A stretch of 64,000 nucleotides of DNA from UBA668 sp040081465 (GCA_040081465.1 JBEBGL010000002.1:186001-250000); one strand, 5' to 3'. Shown: positions 36,976-45,820, numbered from the stretch's first letter. Notes: generated by a model from the sequence alone, not told the origin. Numbers and translations: made by a program.

Positions 36976-37269
36976 TCACTTCGTCACAATGGCGAGAACG
37001 TCGCGGCTGGTGAGGATCAACAGATCCTTGCCGCCGTCGGTGATCTCGGTGCCGCCGTACTTGCTGTAAAGCACGATGTCGCCGACCTTGATGTCGAGCG
37101 GTGTGTGGGAACCCTTGTCGTCGCTCCAGCGGCCGGGGCCGACGGCGAGGACTTCACCCTGCTGGGGCTTCTCTTTGGCGGTGTCGGGGATCACGAGACC
37201 CGACGCAGTGGTCTGCTCGGCCTCGTTCGGCTTGACGACGATGCGGTCATCGAGGGGCTTAAGTTTCAT
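36976..37269 (-). CDS. groES: co-chaperonin GroES (Hsp10)
   Basis: 97-residue lid of the chaperonin. The sequence opens KLKPLDDRIVVKPNEAEQTTASGLVIPDTAKEKPQQGEVLAVGPG and contains the mobile loop (EQTTASGLVIP) and DIVLYSKYGGTEI. ATG 37269 gives the normal length, while the open frame reaches 37317. The 5' leader of about 60 bases carries the first CIRCE element. Confidence 0.96.
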   Translation of the reverse strand: MKLKPLDDRIVVKPNEAEQTTASGLVIPDTAKEKPQQGEVLAVGPGRWSDDKGSHTPLDIKVGDIVLYSKYGGTEITDGGKDLLILTSRDVLAIVTK

Positions 37270-37310
37270 GGGGTGCAGGCCTCCGTTGGCTTTGGAACTG
37301 GACCGGGCGG

Positions 37311-37337
37311 TTAGCACTCGACCGGTGTGAGTGCCAG
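37311..37337 (-). promoter_or_regulatory. CIRCE operator 1 (HrcA site)
   Basis: TTAGCACTC, nine-base spacer, GAGTGCCAG. The left arm is a perfect match to the CIRCE consensus and the right arm differs in two positions. It lies in the groES leader, just downstream of the -10. It implies HrcA repression of groESL and derepression by heat; hrcA is not in the window. Confidence 0.85.
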
Positions 37338-37365
37338 GTTAGGAGGTCAGGGGGTGGATTAGCAA
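37336..37365 (-). promoter_or_regulatory. groESL promoter
   Basis: On the minus strand a -35 TTGCTA (37360-37365), an 18-base spacer and a -10 TAACCT (37336-37341). It lies between and partly within the two CIRCE elements, the expected place for HrcA control. Confidence 0.6.
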
Positions 37366-37385
37366 CCGGAACCCGCGAGTGCTAA
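37359..37385 (-). promoter_or_regulatory. CIRCE operator 2 (HrcA site)
   Basis: TTAGCAACC, nine-base spacer, GAGTGCTAA. Here the right arm is perfect and the left arm is degenerate, the mirror image of operator 1. It overlaps the -35 region of the groESL promoter and lies only about 70 bases from the start of the divergent gene, which it might also affect. Confidence 0.75.
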
Positions 37386-37456
37386 CGACCAGTGATAACG
37401 ACCGGGCCAAAGGTTTCTCCCACCCGGATTCTGTGGACGTGAGACACTTGGCCCTC

Positions 37457-38920
37457 ATGCGGCCCGAATCCGATCGGCACGAACGGATCGACCTAATTGA
37501 CGTCGACCCAGAGGTGTTCGTCGACTCTGCGCCGCGCCAGCCGCGGCCTGAAGAGCGGCGCCGGCAGGCGGTCAAAGGGGTTGGGGTGGTGGCTGTGATT
37601 GCCGTCGTCGCGCTGTTTTGGTGGCCGCGCACTCCACCGCCCGAATGGCAGGTTTTCCAGCCCGCCGTGGTGCCGGCCGCGGGGATGACCGAGGAACTGA
37701 TCTTCGATGACCCGCCGGGGATCCTCGTCACCGCCGACCTTGGGCCGCGGCCGTCCGATGTAAAGCCCGAACTGGGATACGTGTTCGCCGAGCCCGGCGG
37801 CACGATGCTTACCCGCCGCTGGGCCTCGTTTCGCGCAAAGTCGACCAACCTGCCCGACGCGCTCGTGCCTGCTGACGTCGACGTTGAGAACGTCGCAAAC
37901 GTGGACGACGTTCCTGTCGATGTACGCCGGGTGCGCGTGCGGCACTACCTCGAGTGGGGACCGCTTGACGGCCACACGTGGTCCGCTACCACCAACTTGT
38001 TCGATGAGGACGAGGCGATCGAGTTCGCCAACCACGTCGCGATTATCGAAGGACAGCCCGCGCTCGCCCATCGTTACGACCTGGACGACATGCAACCAGT
38101 AGGCAGCACAGCCGCACTCGATTGCGTTGTGATGCTGACGAGTCTGCTTGGCGGCGATCGCTTACTCGGCCCGGTGATGCCAACCCTGCTGACTTGGGCA
38201 CCACCGGCCGAGCCCGGGCAACTTCAAACACTCGAAGGTGGCGTGTCGCTCGCGTCTATCGCGGCACCAGCCGACGCCCTGCCGCTGGTCGAGTTCGTCC
38301 TCGGCGCCGGTCAATCGACCACGGTGCATGGTCAGCCAGCGGTCTTGATCTCATCCAAGAGTCTCGGTCCGGTCGTCGCGTGGCTCGAAGACGGCCGACT
38401 GATCATGGTGGAAGGCGACGTCCCCCCCGCCGAACTGATCTTTCTCGCCGAGTCGGTGCGTCCCGCCACATCGGGCGAGTGGCGCGTCGTCGTCCGCACC
38501 GACATTCGCAACGATGGTGGCATCACCTTCAATGTTGGCGACGGAGTCATAATCTTTGAGGGCATCGACTCGTCGACCGGTGACGGGCTCGCGCTCACCG
38601 TGCAGGTGGTCGAGGATCAGGTACTCGTGTGCCTAGAGGTAAGACCGAAAACACGAAGTGACTCGACGGTGTGCGACGCCAGTTTGGGCGTGGTGGAACT
38701 GCCACTGCTGAGAACCATCGACCTCAACGGGCAACGATTCCTGATCGCGATGGCCGCCTCGGAAGCCGAAGTGCACATCAAGCTCGCCGATAAAACCTCG
38801 ACGTACCCGCTCGAGGATTTCGGACCCACCCTGCCGGGGCTGACAGTCGCAACACTGCTACCGACCGAGTACGGCGTCGTCCAACTCGTCGCCGGCGGCG
38901 AAGTCATCGCCGCTATCTAG
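37457..38920 (+). CDS. single-pass membrane protein with large extracytoplasmic region, unknown
   Basis: 487 residues. A charged cytoplasmic N terminus, one transmembrane helix (GVGVVAVIAVVALFWW, about 43-58) and a roughly 420-residue external part rich in beta-type sequence, with two cysteines close together (CLEVRPKTRSDSTVC). No family is recognised. The open frame reaches back to 37379 inside CIRCE operator 2; ATG 37457 is chosen because it precedes ordinary protein sequence. It is divergent from groES and overlaps the end of maf by 8 bases tail to tail. Confidence 0.75.
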   Translation: MRPESDRHERIDLIDVDPEVFVDSAPRQPRPEERRRQAVKGVGVVAVIAVVALFWWPRTPPPEWQVFQPAVVPAAGMTEELIFDDPPGILVTADLGPRPSDVKPELGYVFAEPGGTMLTRRWASFRAKSTNLPDALVPADVDVENVANVDDVPVDVRRVRVRHYLEWGPLDGHTWSATTNLFDEDEAIEFANHVAIIEGQPALAHRYDLDDMQPVGSTAALDCVVMLTSLLGGDRLLGPVMPTLLTWAPPAEPGQLQTLEGGVSLASIAAPADALPLVEFVLGAGQSTTVHGQPAVLISSKSLGPVVAWLEDGRLIMVEGDVPPAELIFLAESVRPATSGEWRVVVRTDIRNDGGITFNVGDGVIIFEGIDSSTGDGLALTVQVVEDQVLVCLEVRPKTRSDSTVCDASLGVVELPLLRTIDLNGQRFLIAMAASEAEVHIKLADKTSTYPLEDFGPTLPGLTVATLLPTEYGVVQLVAGGEVIAAI

Positions 38921-39503
38921 CAGCGAGCAAGTCGACGTCTAGTTGCCGCGCAAGCTGGATCACGTTCGGCAGCGGCAGGCCGATGATGTTGCTGACGCTG
39001 CCCTCGACCGTGTGCACTAACACTGCGCCCGCGCCTTGAATGGCGTACGCGCCGGCTTTGTCGAGCGGCTCGCCGGTTGCGACGTACCACTCGATCCCTG
39101 CGTCACTCAGCGTCACAAACGTCACCAGCGAGGTGACTGTTGCCGACACGCAGCGGTCGCCGCGTCGCAACGCGACACCTGTATGTACCGCGTGCGTACG
39201 ACCGGAGAGTCGGCGCAGCATCACGCGCGCGTCGTCAAGGTCGACGGGCTTCGCGATGATCTCGCCGTCGAGCTCGACGGTTGTGTCGGCTGCGATCACC
39301 ACTGCGGAAGGCACCACAACCGCATTGACCTTGTCGAGCGCGACTCGTCCGACGTATGCGATCGGGTCTTCGCCGGGACGCGGCGACTCGTCGACATCGG
39401 GAGTGACGACCGTGAACGTGAGACCGATTTGTTCCAGCAACTCGCGACGTCGCGGCGAGCCCGACGCCAGGACGATCGCTGGTCTTTCGCTTGGACGACT
39501 CAT
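38913..39503 (-). CDS. maf: Maf-like nucleoside triphosphate pyrophosphatase
   Basis: 196-residue house-cleaning nucleotide pyrophosphatase (dTTP/UTP or modified nucleotides). Motifs: LASGSPRRRELLEQIG at the N terminus, DESP, ALDK, the central IAADTTVELDGEIIAKP and the late VEGSVSNIIGLP. The open frame extends to 39752, but ATG 39503 is right at the conserved start and overlaps the dus stop in an ATGA junction. Confidence 0.9.
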   Translation of the reverse strand: MSRPSERPAIVLASGSPRRRELLEQIGLTFTVVTPDVDESPRPGEDPIAYVGRVALDKVNAVVVPSAVVIAADTTVELDGEIIAKPVDLDDARVMLRRLSGRTHAVHTGVALRRGDRCVSATVTSLVTFVTLSDAGIEWYVATGEPLDKAGAYAIQGAGAVLVHTVEGSVSNIIGLPLPNVIQLARQLDVDLLAAR

Positions 39504-40627
39504 CCGCCGCTGAGTGCCATCACGTCGGCGTCGTCGGGCACAACTAGATCGTCGAGATGGTTGAGGTAGCCCTCCGGCAACGCAACACGGATCGGCCCGT
39601 TGGTGTGACCGCGACGGATGCGTTCGCCACCTTCGACGATGCGCAGCGTCGGGTCGAGCGCTGCGATCAGGTCTTCCAACTCGGAATAGGTCGACACTCC
39701 ACTGAACTGCTTGCGCACCTCGCCGCCAACGGGATAACCGGTGAGATACCACGAAGTGTGCTTGCGAAAATCGCGCATCGCTAGGTCTTCGCCTAGGTGC
39801 CCAACCAAAAGTCGCGCATGCTCGGCCATCACTGCACAGGCCTCACCAAGCAATGGGGAGGCTGGCACCGGACGGCCGTTGAGCGCTTCGACAAGATCGC
39901 GAAACAGCCACGGTCGGCCAAGGCAGCCGCGACCAATAACCACTCCATCGCAACCTGTCTCGCGCATCATTCGTACCGCGTCGGACGCTTCCCATATGTC
40001 GCCGTTGCCGAGCACAGGAATCTCGGGCACCGCCGCCTTCAACTCGCCAATCGCGTTCCAGTCGGCGGTGCCGGCGTAGTGCTGCTCGGCGGTGCGAGCG
40101 TGTAGAGCGATCGCGGCCACGCCTTCTTCAGCTGCAATACGTCCGGTGGCGATGTAGGTGAGCAGAGTGTCGAAAAGACCCTTGCGGAACTTGATCGTCA
40201 CCGGCACCCCGTACGGCTGCGCGGCGGCGACCGCACCGCGAACGATTGCGCGCAACAGGTTTGTCTTCGCTGGCACTGCGGCGCCGCCACCCTTGCGCGT
40301 GACCTTTGCAGCTGGGCAGCCGAAGTTGATGTCGATGTGATCGACCTGGCCAGCTCCGCAGACTTTGCGGACAGCTTCGGCGAGCATCACTGGGTCGCTG
40401 CCATACATCTGCAGGCTGCGCGGCTTTTCGTCAGCCGCGAACGTCATCATGCGCGTGGTCTTGGGGTTGCCGTGAACGACGGCAGTAGCCATCACCATCT
40501 CGTTGACGTAGACCAGCCCCGGAGCAAACCCGCGACACATCGTGCGGAAGGGCGCGTTCGTGACACCAGCCATCGGCGCCAACACCACAGGCGCGGCCAA
40601 CGTGAACGAGCCAATTTGCATGACCAT
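39500..40627 (-). CDS. dus: tRNA-dihydrouridine synthase
   Basis: 375-residue FMN-dependent enzyme that reduces uridine in the tRNA D-loop. Motifs: VVLAPMAGVTNAPFR, QMYGSDPVMLAEA, DINFGCPAAKVTRKGGGAA (with the catalytic cysteine), LHARTAEQHYAG and GNGDIWEASDAVRMMRETGCDGVVIGRG, and a C-terminal tRNA-binding helical domain. It belongs to the DusB-like group usual in actinobacteria. Start ATG 40627, or an ATG two codons later. It is 15 bases from the tsaD stop, in line with it. Confidence 0.93.
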   Translation of the reverse strand: MVMQIGSFTLAAPVVLAPMAGVTNAPFRTMCRGFAPGLVYVNEMVMATAVVHGNPKTTRMMTFAADEKPRSLQMYGSDPVMLAEAVRKVCGAGQVDHIDINFGCPAAKVTRKGGGAAVPAKTNLLRAIVRGAVAAAQPYGVPVTIKFRKGLFDTLLTYIATGRIAAEEGVAAIALHARTAEQHYAGTADWNAIGELKAAVPEIPVLGNGDIWEASDAVRMMRETGCDGVVIGRGCLGRPWLFRDLVEALNGRPVPASPLLGEACAVMAEHARLLVGHLGEDLAMRDFRKHTSWYLTGYPVGGEVRKQFSGVSTYSELEDLIAALDPTLRIVEGGERIRRGHTNGPIRVALPEGYLNHLDDLVVPDDADVMALSGG

Positions 40628-40642
40628 TTACGGTACCGCTAG

Positions 40643-41680
40643 TCAGGGAATCAGCGGCAGACGCAGGTTGGGGTACGCACCGGCATTAAGCGGTGTAGGC
40701 CCGTCGCTACGCAGTCGATGCCAGCCGGCGGCGGCAATCATGGCCGCGTTATCGGTACACAGTTCTCTGCTCGGCAGAAAGCCATGGATGTCGGCATCGG
40801 TGCACACCGTCAGAAAGCGTTCGCGCAGCAGCGAGTTCGCCGCAACTCCCCCACCCAACACCAAGCCACGTGCGCCGACTTGCTCTGCCGCTCGCCGAGC
40901 CTTCGTCACCAACACATCAACGACAGCCGCTTGGAACGACGCGGCGACATCGGCAGCCGACACGTCGGGGTGCTTGCGCACGTGGTTGATCACCGATGTC
41001 TTCAAGCCGCTGAAGCTGAAGTTAAGTCCCTCGTTCAGCATTGCGCGTGGAAACCTGATTGCTTCTGCGTCGCCGTGCATGGCTTCGCGGTCGACAGCTG
41101 GTCCGCCCGGATACCCCAACCCGAGGAACCGGGCGACCTTGTCGAAGGCCTCACCTGCCGCATCGTCGATCGTTTGGCCGAGCAGTTTGTACTGTCCGTG
41201 ATCACGCATTTCGACCAACATCGTGTGGCCGCCGGAAACCAGTAGCACGACAAGCGGGAACTCGAGCGTTGGGTCTTCGAGAAAGGCTGCGTAAAGGTGC
41301 GCCTCCATGTGGTTGACGCCAACGAACGGCACATCCCATGTCAGAGCTAGCGCCTTCGCGGCGGATACTCCGACGAGCAGCGCTCCGATCAACCCCGGCC
41401 CAACCGTGCACGCGACAGCGTCGATGCGCTCTTCGCTGATTCCTGCCTCGACAACCGCGCGCGCAATCATCGGGTTGAGTAGGTCGAGGTGCGCACGACT
41501 GGCGATTTCAGGTACGACTCCGCCGTATTGCGCATGTAGATCGACCTGCGAACTGACCGCGCTAGAAACGACGTCGTAACCACCCATCACTAAAGCCGCG
41601 GCCGTCTCGTCGCAACTCGTCTCGATACCGAGCACCATTGTCGTTTCGTTCACCGTCGTTTCGTTGACGTTCACCGTCAT
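40643..41680 (-). CDS. tsaD: tRNA threonylcarbamoyladenosine transferase TsaD
   Basis: 345-residue catalytic subunit that places the threonylcarbamoyl group on A37 of tRNA. Motifs: VLGIETSCDETAAALV, the metal-binding HMEAHLYAAF, LLVSGGHTMLV, and the ATPase-fold region GYPGGPAVD, with LVLGGGVAANS toward the end. ATG 41680 overlaps the rimI stop in an ATGA junction, although a second ATG at 41638 starts directly at the conserved sequence. The 14 residues between consist of a short NVNETT/VNETT repeat. Together with tsaB and tsaE the t6A set (except tsaC) is present. Confidence 0.94.
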   Translation of the reverse strand: MTVNVNETTVNETTMVLGIETSCDETAAALVMGGYDVVSSAVSSQVDLHAQYGGVVPEIASRAHLDLLNPMIARAVVEAGISEERIDAVACTVGPGLIGALLVGVSAAKALALTWDVPFVGVNHMEAHLYAAFLEDPTLEFPLVVLLVSGGHTMLVEMRDHGQYKLLGQTIDDAAGEAFDKVARFLGLGYPGGPAVDREAMHGDAEAIRFPRAMLNEGLNFSFSGLKTSVINHVRKHPDVSAADVAASFQAAVVDVLVTKARRAAEQVGARGLVLGGGVAANSLLRERFLTVCTDADIHGFLPSRELCTDNAAMIAAAGWHRLRSDGPTPLNAGAYPNLRLPLIP

Positions 41681-42225
41681 TGCGAACTCTCCGGACTCAG
41701 CTCGCGTAAGCGGTCGCGATATTCGGGAAGTGCCAGGTCGTTGCACCACATGACGATGGCGTCGTCGGAGTTCTCGTAGTACTTCTGACGCACACCGGCG
41801 GGCACGAAGCCGAACCGCTGATAGAGCGCTTGTGCTGCCGTGTTGCTGGCGCGCACTTCCAAAGTGAGTGCCTGGCACCCGTGGGTGATCGCTTGCCATG
41901 CCAACTCGGCAAGCAGCCGAGTCGCGATGCCGGTCCGTTGCCGCTTAGACGCAACGGCAATGTTGGTGACATGCGCATCGTCAAGCACGAACATGACACC
42001 TCCGTAGCCAACGACCTCACCGTCCTCGCGCGCAACGAGATAGTGCCGCTCGCCGCGACGCATCAGCTCGATCTCGGATTGGAAGATGCCGATTGGCCAT
42101 GGGCGCGGATAGGACACCGACTCGATAGGCATGATGGCGGACAGATGGCGACGACGCATCGGCTCGATCGTCAACTCGCCATCGCCATCGCCAGCGCGGC
42201 CAAGCAAGCGTGCGAGCACACTCAT
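41677..42225 (-). CDS. rimI: RimI-type ribosomal-protein N-acetyltransferase
   Basis: 182-residue GNAT acetyltransferase. The acetyl-CoA loop is ASKRQRTGIATRLLAELA, followed by LEVRASNTAAQALYQRFGF and the YYENSDDAIVM end typical of RimI. It acetylates the N terminus of ribosomal protein S18, and in actinobacteria sits in the t6A operon. About 30 extra N-terminal residues (LARLLGRAGDGDGELTIEP) precede the domain. ATG 42225 overlaps the tsaB stop (ATGA). The longer open frame to 42333 is antisense-like. Confidence 0.9.
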   Translation of the reverse strand: MSVLARLLGRAGDGDGELTIEPMRRRHLSAIMPIESVSYPRPWPIGIFQSEIELMRRGERHYLVAREDGEVVGYGGVMFVLDDAHVTNIAVASKRQRTGIATRLLAELAWQAITHGCQALTLEVRASNTAAQALYQRFGFVPAGVRQKYYENSDDAIVMWCNDLALPEYRDRLRELSPESSQ

Positions 42226-42947
42226 TGGGTACCAATCCCACTGTCGCCGATGCCCGTCGCCCGGGTGCTCCAGTTGATCTCTGCATCCGGCGCGCGCAGG
42301 TACATCGGCTGAATCTCCCACGGGTTCACCCACTCCTCGCGCAATGCCTTCGCGTGCGCCAACTGCACCAAGGGCGCCGACGACGGGTGCGAAAGAAACT
42401 GCTCGGCGAAGTCGCAGCGAAACACCGACGAGATCTCGTCGCGATAACGCAACGCGCCATCACCGACACACACAACAGCCTCACCGCGCGCCATCAGGTC
42501 GCCCGCCAAGTCGTCTACCGAGCCGACTCGGGCGTCGCTGACTCGTTGCACGCCGCCAGGCACGGGCCGGTACAGCGCGTAGAACAATTCGCCCTTGCGC
42601 GCATCGATTACGGCTGCGATCGTTCTGTCGGCGTAACGCAGCGGGAATGCGAGTAGATCGAGAGAACTGATTCCGATCATCGGAATCCGTAGCGCGTGAG
42701 CTATCGCTTTGCCGGCGGCTAGCCCGACACGCATGCCTGTGAACAGCCCAGGGCCGATGTCGACGGCGATCGCCCCGAACTCGCAGATTTCGATGTCGGC
42801 TTGGCGACAAACGAACTCGATCGCCGGTGTCAGCGTCTCGGCATGTCGGCGACCCCGCGACAGTTCGAAGACAGCGAGCACGCCTTCGTGCCCGCCGATA
42901 GCGACACTCACCTGTTGCGTGGCGGTCTCGATTCCGAGAATCAGCAT
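42222..42947 (-). CDS. tsaB: t6A complex subunit TsaB
   Basis: 241-residue ASKHA-fold partner of TsaD in tRNA threonylcarbamoylation. It opens LILGIETATQQVSVAIGG and has the family block AIAVDIGPGLFTGMRVGLAAGKAIAHAL and IDARKGELFYALY. It is the first gene of the tsaB-rimI-tsaD-dus-maf run, all joined by 4-base overlaps or short gaps. It is divergent from the lipoprotein gene at 43022. Confidence 0.93.
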   Translation of the reverse strand: MLILGIETATQQVSVAIGGHEGVLAVFELSRGRRHAETLTPAIEFVCRQADIEICEFGAIAVDIGPGLFTGMRVGLAAGKAIAHALRIPMIGISSLDLLAFPLRYADRTIAAVIDARKGELFYALYRPVPGGVQRVSDARVGSVDDLAGDLMARGEAVVCVGDGALRYRDEISSVFRCDFAEQFLSHPSSAPLVQLAHAKALREEWVNPWEIQPMYLRAPDAEINWSTRATGIGDSGIGTQ

Positions 42948-43008
42948 CTTTCATCGCAGACGACGTAGAACATGAGAGCACGTCGAGGTTATCGCCCTGG
43001 GCTCCGGC

Positions 43009-43014
43009 CTACAG
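43009..43014 (+). promoter_or_regulatory. candidate leaderless -10 element for the beta-propeller lipoprotein
   Basis: TACAGT followed by 7 bases and the ATG at 43022, with no ribosome-binding site. It fits the same TAnnnT spacing rule seen before other genes in the window. Confidence 0.4.
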
Positions 43015-43021
43015 TGCACAC

Positions 43022-44176
43022 ATGCGCGCTCGGCTGACTCTGAAATCGATAGTGCTGACTTCCGGACTTCTGCTTGCCGCATGTGGTGGCGGCGACTCGA
43101 ACTCGTCTACCGCCACCGCTTCTTCGGCGGTCGACACGACAGCAGTCGACACGACTGTGCCCGCGACCGACGCGGCCACAACGGCGCCCTCGACGGCACC
43201 GCCCACAACGTTGCCGCCGACACTCGACCTCAGCACACTGCCCGGTCTGCTGGCAGTGATTGCAACTTCATGCGCGCCAGAGCCCTACCCGCCACAGAAC
43301 GAAGTCGAGAATCCCAGCGTCTGCACGCTCAACCCTGACGGCACCGACGTGAAGGTTGTCTCTCAGCCAGGTGAAAGCCCCTCCGGACTCGCATTCACAC
43401 GCGGCGGCACCCACCTGTGGTACGGCGATCCGTATACCAAGTTCGGCTACCTCGTCGACCTGGCGACTGGTGAACATCGAGAGCGGCGACGCAACGAGAC
43501 ATTGCGGTCGGGCGTTTCACCCGACGGTCAGCTGATGTTGTTCGTTGAGCCGTACACGTACGGATTCGCAATCGCTAAGAGCGACGGGTCCGAGTTCCCC
43601 GACGGCAGCACTTCGCAGACCGTTGTGGACGACCCGTACGTCAGCTATTGGGGTGGGCCAACTTGGGCGCCCGACGGCGTGCGCTTTGCGTATCTGTCCA
43701 TCCTCGATGCCAATGGCGGCGGCGACCTCGAGTGTGCCGAAATCTGGATTGGCGCTATCGATGGCACGCCCCCGGTGAAGATCACTGACTTCGCGAGCAA
43801 AGCCGACGGCGCCGAAGGCTGTCCGAATTCAGTGCGCTGGTCACCTACCGACGATCGCATTCTGGTGCACATGCTCGGAAAACCGATGTTCGTAGCCGAG
43901 AATCTCTACGTCATCGATCCCGACGGCAGCAACCTCACCGCGCTCACCAACGGTGTGCCCAACCTCGACCCGAACGCATCTACGTGGGCGATGGCGGGCA
44001 GCTCCTACGCTGGGGACTGGTCGCCCGACGGCAAGTACATCGTGTTTATCGTCGGTGATGGCACCGATTATCAGCTCGCCGTGATGAACTCCGACGGCAG
44101 CCAGGTCACACCGATCACCGCGGCGCCACTGGGCATCACCACCAGCCTGGGCACCATCCGCTGGTCGTTGGGCTGA
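43022..44176 (+). CDS. lipoprotein with TolB-like (PD40) beta-propeller
   Basis: 384-residue predicted lipoprotein: signal peptide ending in lipobox LLAAC (Cys20), a Ser/Thr/Pro linker (about 25-70), then beta-propeller repeats of the PD40/WD40-like type, seen as NPDGTDVKVV, SPDGQLMLFVEP, APDGVRFAYLSILD, DPDGSNLTALT, SPDGKYIVFIVGDG and NSDGSQVTPIT. Such propellers bind protein or ligand outside the membrane. It is inserted opposite to the t6A genes, separating tsaE from tsaB; its stop codon abuts the stop of tsaE (TGATCA). Function unknown. Confidence 0.85.
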   Translation: MRARLTLKSIVLTSGLLLAACGGGDSNSSTATASSAVDTTAVDTTVPATDAATTAPSTAPPTTLPPTLDLSTLPGLLAVIATSCAPEPYPPQNEVENPSVCTLNPDGTDVKVVSQPGESPSGLAFTRGGTHLWYGDPYTKFGYLVDLATGEHRERRRNETLRSGVSPDGQLMLFVEPYTYGFAIAKSDGSEFPDGSTSQTVVDDPYVSYWGGPTWAPDGVRFAYLSILDANGGGDLECAEIWIGAIDGTPPVKITDFASKADGAEGCPNSVRWSPTDDRILVHMLGKPMFVAENLYVIDPDGSNLTALTNGVPNLDPNASTWAMAGSSYAGDWSPDGKYIVFIVGDGTDYQLAVMNSDGSQVTPITAAPLGITTSLGTIRWSLG

Positions 44177-44674
44177 TCAGAGTTCGGGTTCGGCGTCGAA
44201 CTTCGCCAACGCTGCTCGTAAGCGTTCCCAACGAGCCGCCCAATGCTTGCCACTGCCGACGATCGTGAGTGAGCGCGCGTCTTCGTCGTCTCCGGGGGCG
44301 GCTTCCAGTCGCACGAGTAGATGCTCGCCTAGCAAGTGCAACACAACGTCGCCCCATTCCAGCAACACGATTCCGTCGAACTCGAGCAACTCACCCAACG
44401 CGAGATCGTCCAACTCGTTGCGGGTGGTCAGCCGATAGATGTCGGCGTGGTGCAGCGTGGTGCGACCAAGGTCGTAGCTGTGTACCAGCGTGAAGGTGGG
44501 AGACGTCATCGGCTCGACAACACCGAGTGCCGTGCCAAAGCCCTGCGCGAACGCCGTCTTGCCTGCTCCCATTTCGCCTGCCAACACGATCAGGTCGCCG
44601 GGTCGCGCGACCGCAGCGATGCAGGCCGCGATGGCATGAGTGTCGTCGACCGACGAGGCGCGGAGGTGCAGCAT
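44177..44674 (-). CDS. tsaE: t6A complex ATPase TsaE
   Basis: 165-residue P-loop ATPase that drives the t6A machinery. Walker A is LAGEMGAGKTAFAQGFG, followed by PMTSPTFTLVHSY and HHADIYRL, and the Walker B-like IVLLEWGDVV. It lies 27 bases downstream of alr. TAACAT lies 10 bases before ATG 44674, so an own promoter is possible. Confidence 0.93.
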   Translation of the reverse strand: MLHLRASSVDDTHAIAACIAAVARPGDLIVLAGEMGAGKTAFAQGFGTALGVVEPMTSPTFTLVHSYDLGRTTLHHADIYRLTTRNELDDLALGELLEFDGIVLLEWGDVVLHLLGEHLLVRLEAAPGDDEDARSLTIVGSGKHWAARWERLRAALAKFDAEPEL

Positions 44675-44701
44675 TACCGTCGCGATGTTAGATGGCAGCG
44701 G

Positions 44702-45820
44702 TCATGTAGCACGTCGTTCGAGGCGCGGCGATAATCCGCACACAACCTCGTAGTTGATCGTGCCTAGGCGACGCGCCCAATCGTCCACCGTGATCTCGTC
44801 GTCGCCTTGGCGACCGATCAACACTGCGTGATCGCCGACAGCCACTGGGGCGCCGCCGTTGCTAGAGGGGCCGCAGTCGATCATCAACTGGTCCATCGTT
44901 ACGACACCGACGACCGGACGGCGAATGCCTCCGAGCAGAACTTCACCGCCGACGGCGCCGAACCGCCGCGGCACACCGTCTGCGTAACCCAGAGCCAGAG
45001 TTGCAACAGTGGTATCGCGATCAAAGAAATGTCGCAGCCCGTACGAGATCCCTTCGCCAGCGCGCACCCGCTTCACAAACGAAACTCGCGCGTGTAAAGA
45101 CAACGCGGGCTGCAACGCCGAACAAGTGTGTGCGATCTCTGGACTCGGTGCCAGGCCATAGATCGCGATTCCCGTTCGCACGACGTCGCGACGGGCGGCC
45201 GGATGGAGAATCGCCGCTGCCGAATTGGCGGCATGAACGATTGGTGGGTGGTGCCCTGCCTTCGCCAAAGCGGCCAACGTCGAATCCAACCGCTCGAGCT
45301 GAACGCGTGTGAAGTCGTTGTCGACCTCTTCGGACACGGCGAGATGGGTGAAGACACCGGCCAGCGTCACTGCTGGTGACGCGGCTATCAGATCGGCGAG
45401 GGTGACCGCATCGTCGATTGCTACGCCCACACGTCGCATCCCGGTGTCGATCTTCATGTGCACGGGGTGCAAGCGACCGCCAGCTGCGGCAATGGCTGCC
45501 ACGCCCTCGGCGCTGTACACCGTCGATGTCAGCCGGTTCGCAATCGCACTCGGCGCGGTCTCACCCGGCTGCTCGCTGAGAACCAAGATGGGCACCTCGA
45601 TGCCTGCCTCGCGCAGCTCAACTGCCTCTTGCACCAACGCAACACACAATCCCTGCGCGCCGCCGGCGAGCGCCGCATGCGCCGAGTCAGCCGCGCCGTG
45701 GCCGTACCCGTTCGCCTTCACCACTGCCCACAGTTGCGCTGGCGCCACCATTGCCGCCAACTCGCGCACGTTGTGTTCGATCGCGCGAGTCGACACCTCT
45801 ATCCACGCCCAACGCTTCAC
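44702..45820 (-). CDS. alr: alanine racemase
   Basis: 372-residue PLP enzyme making D-alanine for peptidoglycan. The PLP lysine is in LWAVVKANGYGHGA; MKIDTGMRRVG and the second-domain catalytic tyrosine region AGEGISYGLRHFF are present, with ALGYADGVPRR and VVGVVTMDQLMID toward the end. GTG 45820 overlaps the nnr stop (GTGA); the open frame goes 5 codons further up but inside nnr. Confidence 0.94.
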   Translation of the reverse strand: MKRWAWIEVSTRAIEHNVRELAAMVAPAQLWAVVKANGYGHGAADSAHAALAGGAQGLCVALVQEAVELREAGIEVPILVLSEQPGETAPSAIANRLTSTVYSAEGVAAIAAAGGRLHPVHMKIDTGMRRVGVAIDDAVTLADLIAASPAVTLAGVFTHLAVSEEVDNDFTRVQLERLDSTLAALAKAGHHPPIVHAANSAAAILHPAARRDVVRTGIAIYGLAPSPEIAHTCSALQPALSLHARVSFVKRVRAGEGISYGLRHFFDRDTTVATLALGYADGVPRRFGAVGGEVLLGGIRRPVVGVVTMDQLMIDCGPSSNGGAPVAVGDHAVLIGRQGDDEITVDDWARRLGTINYEVVCGLSPRLERRAT

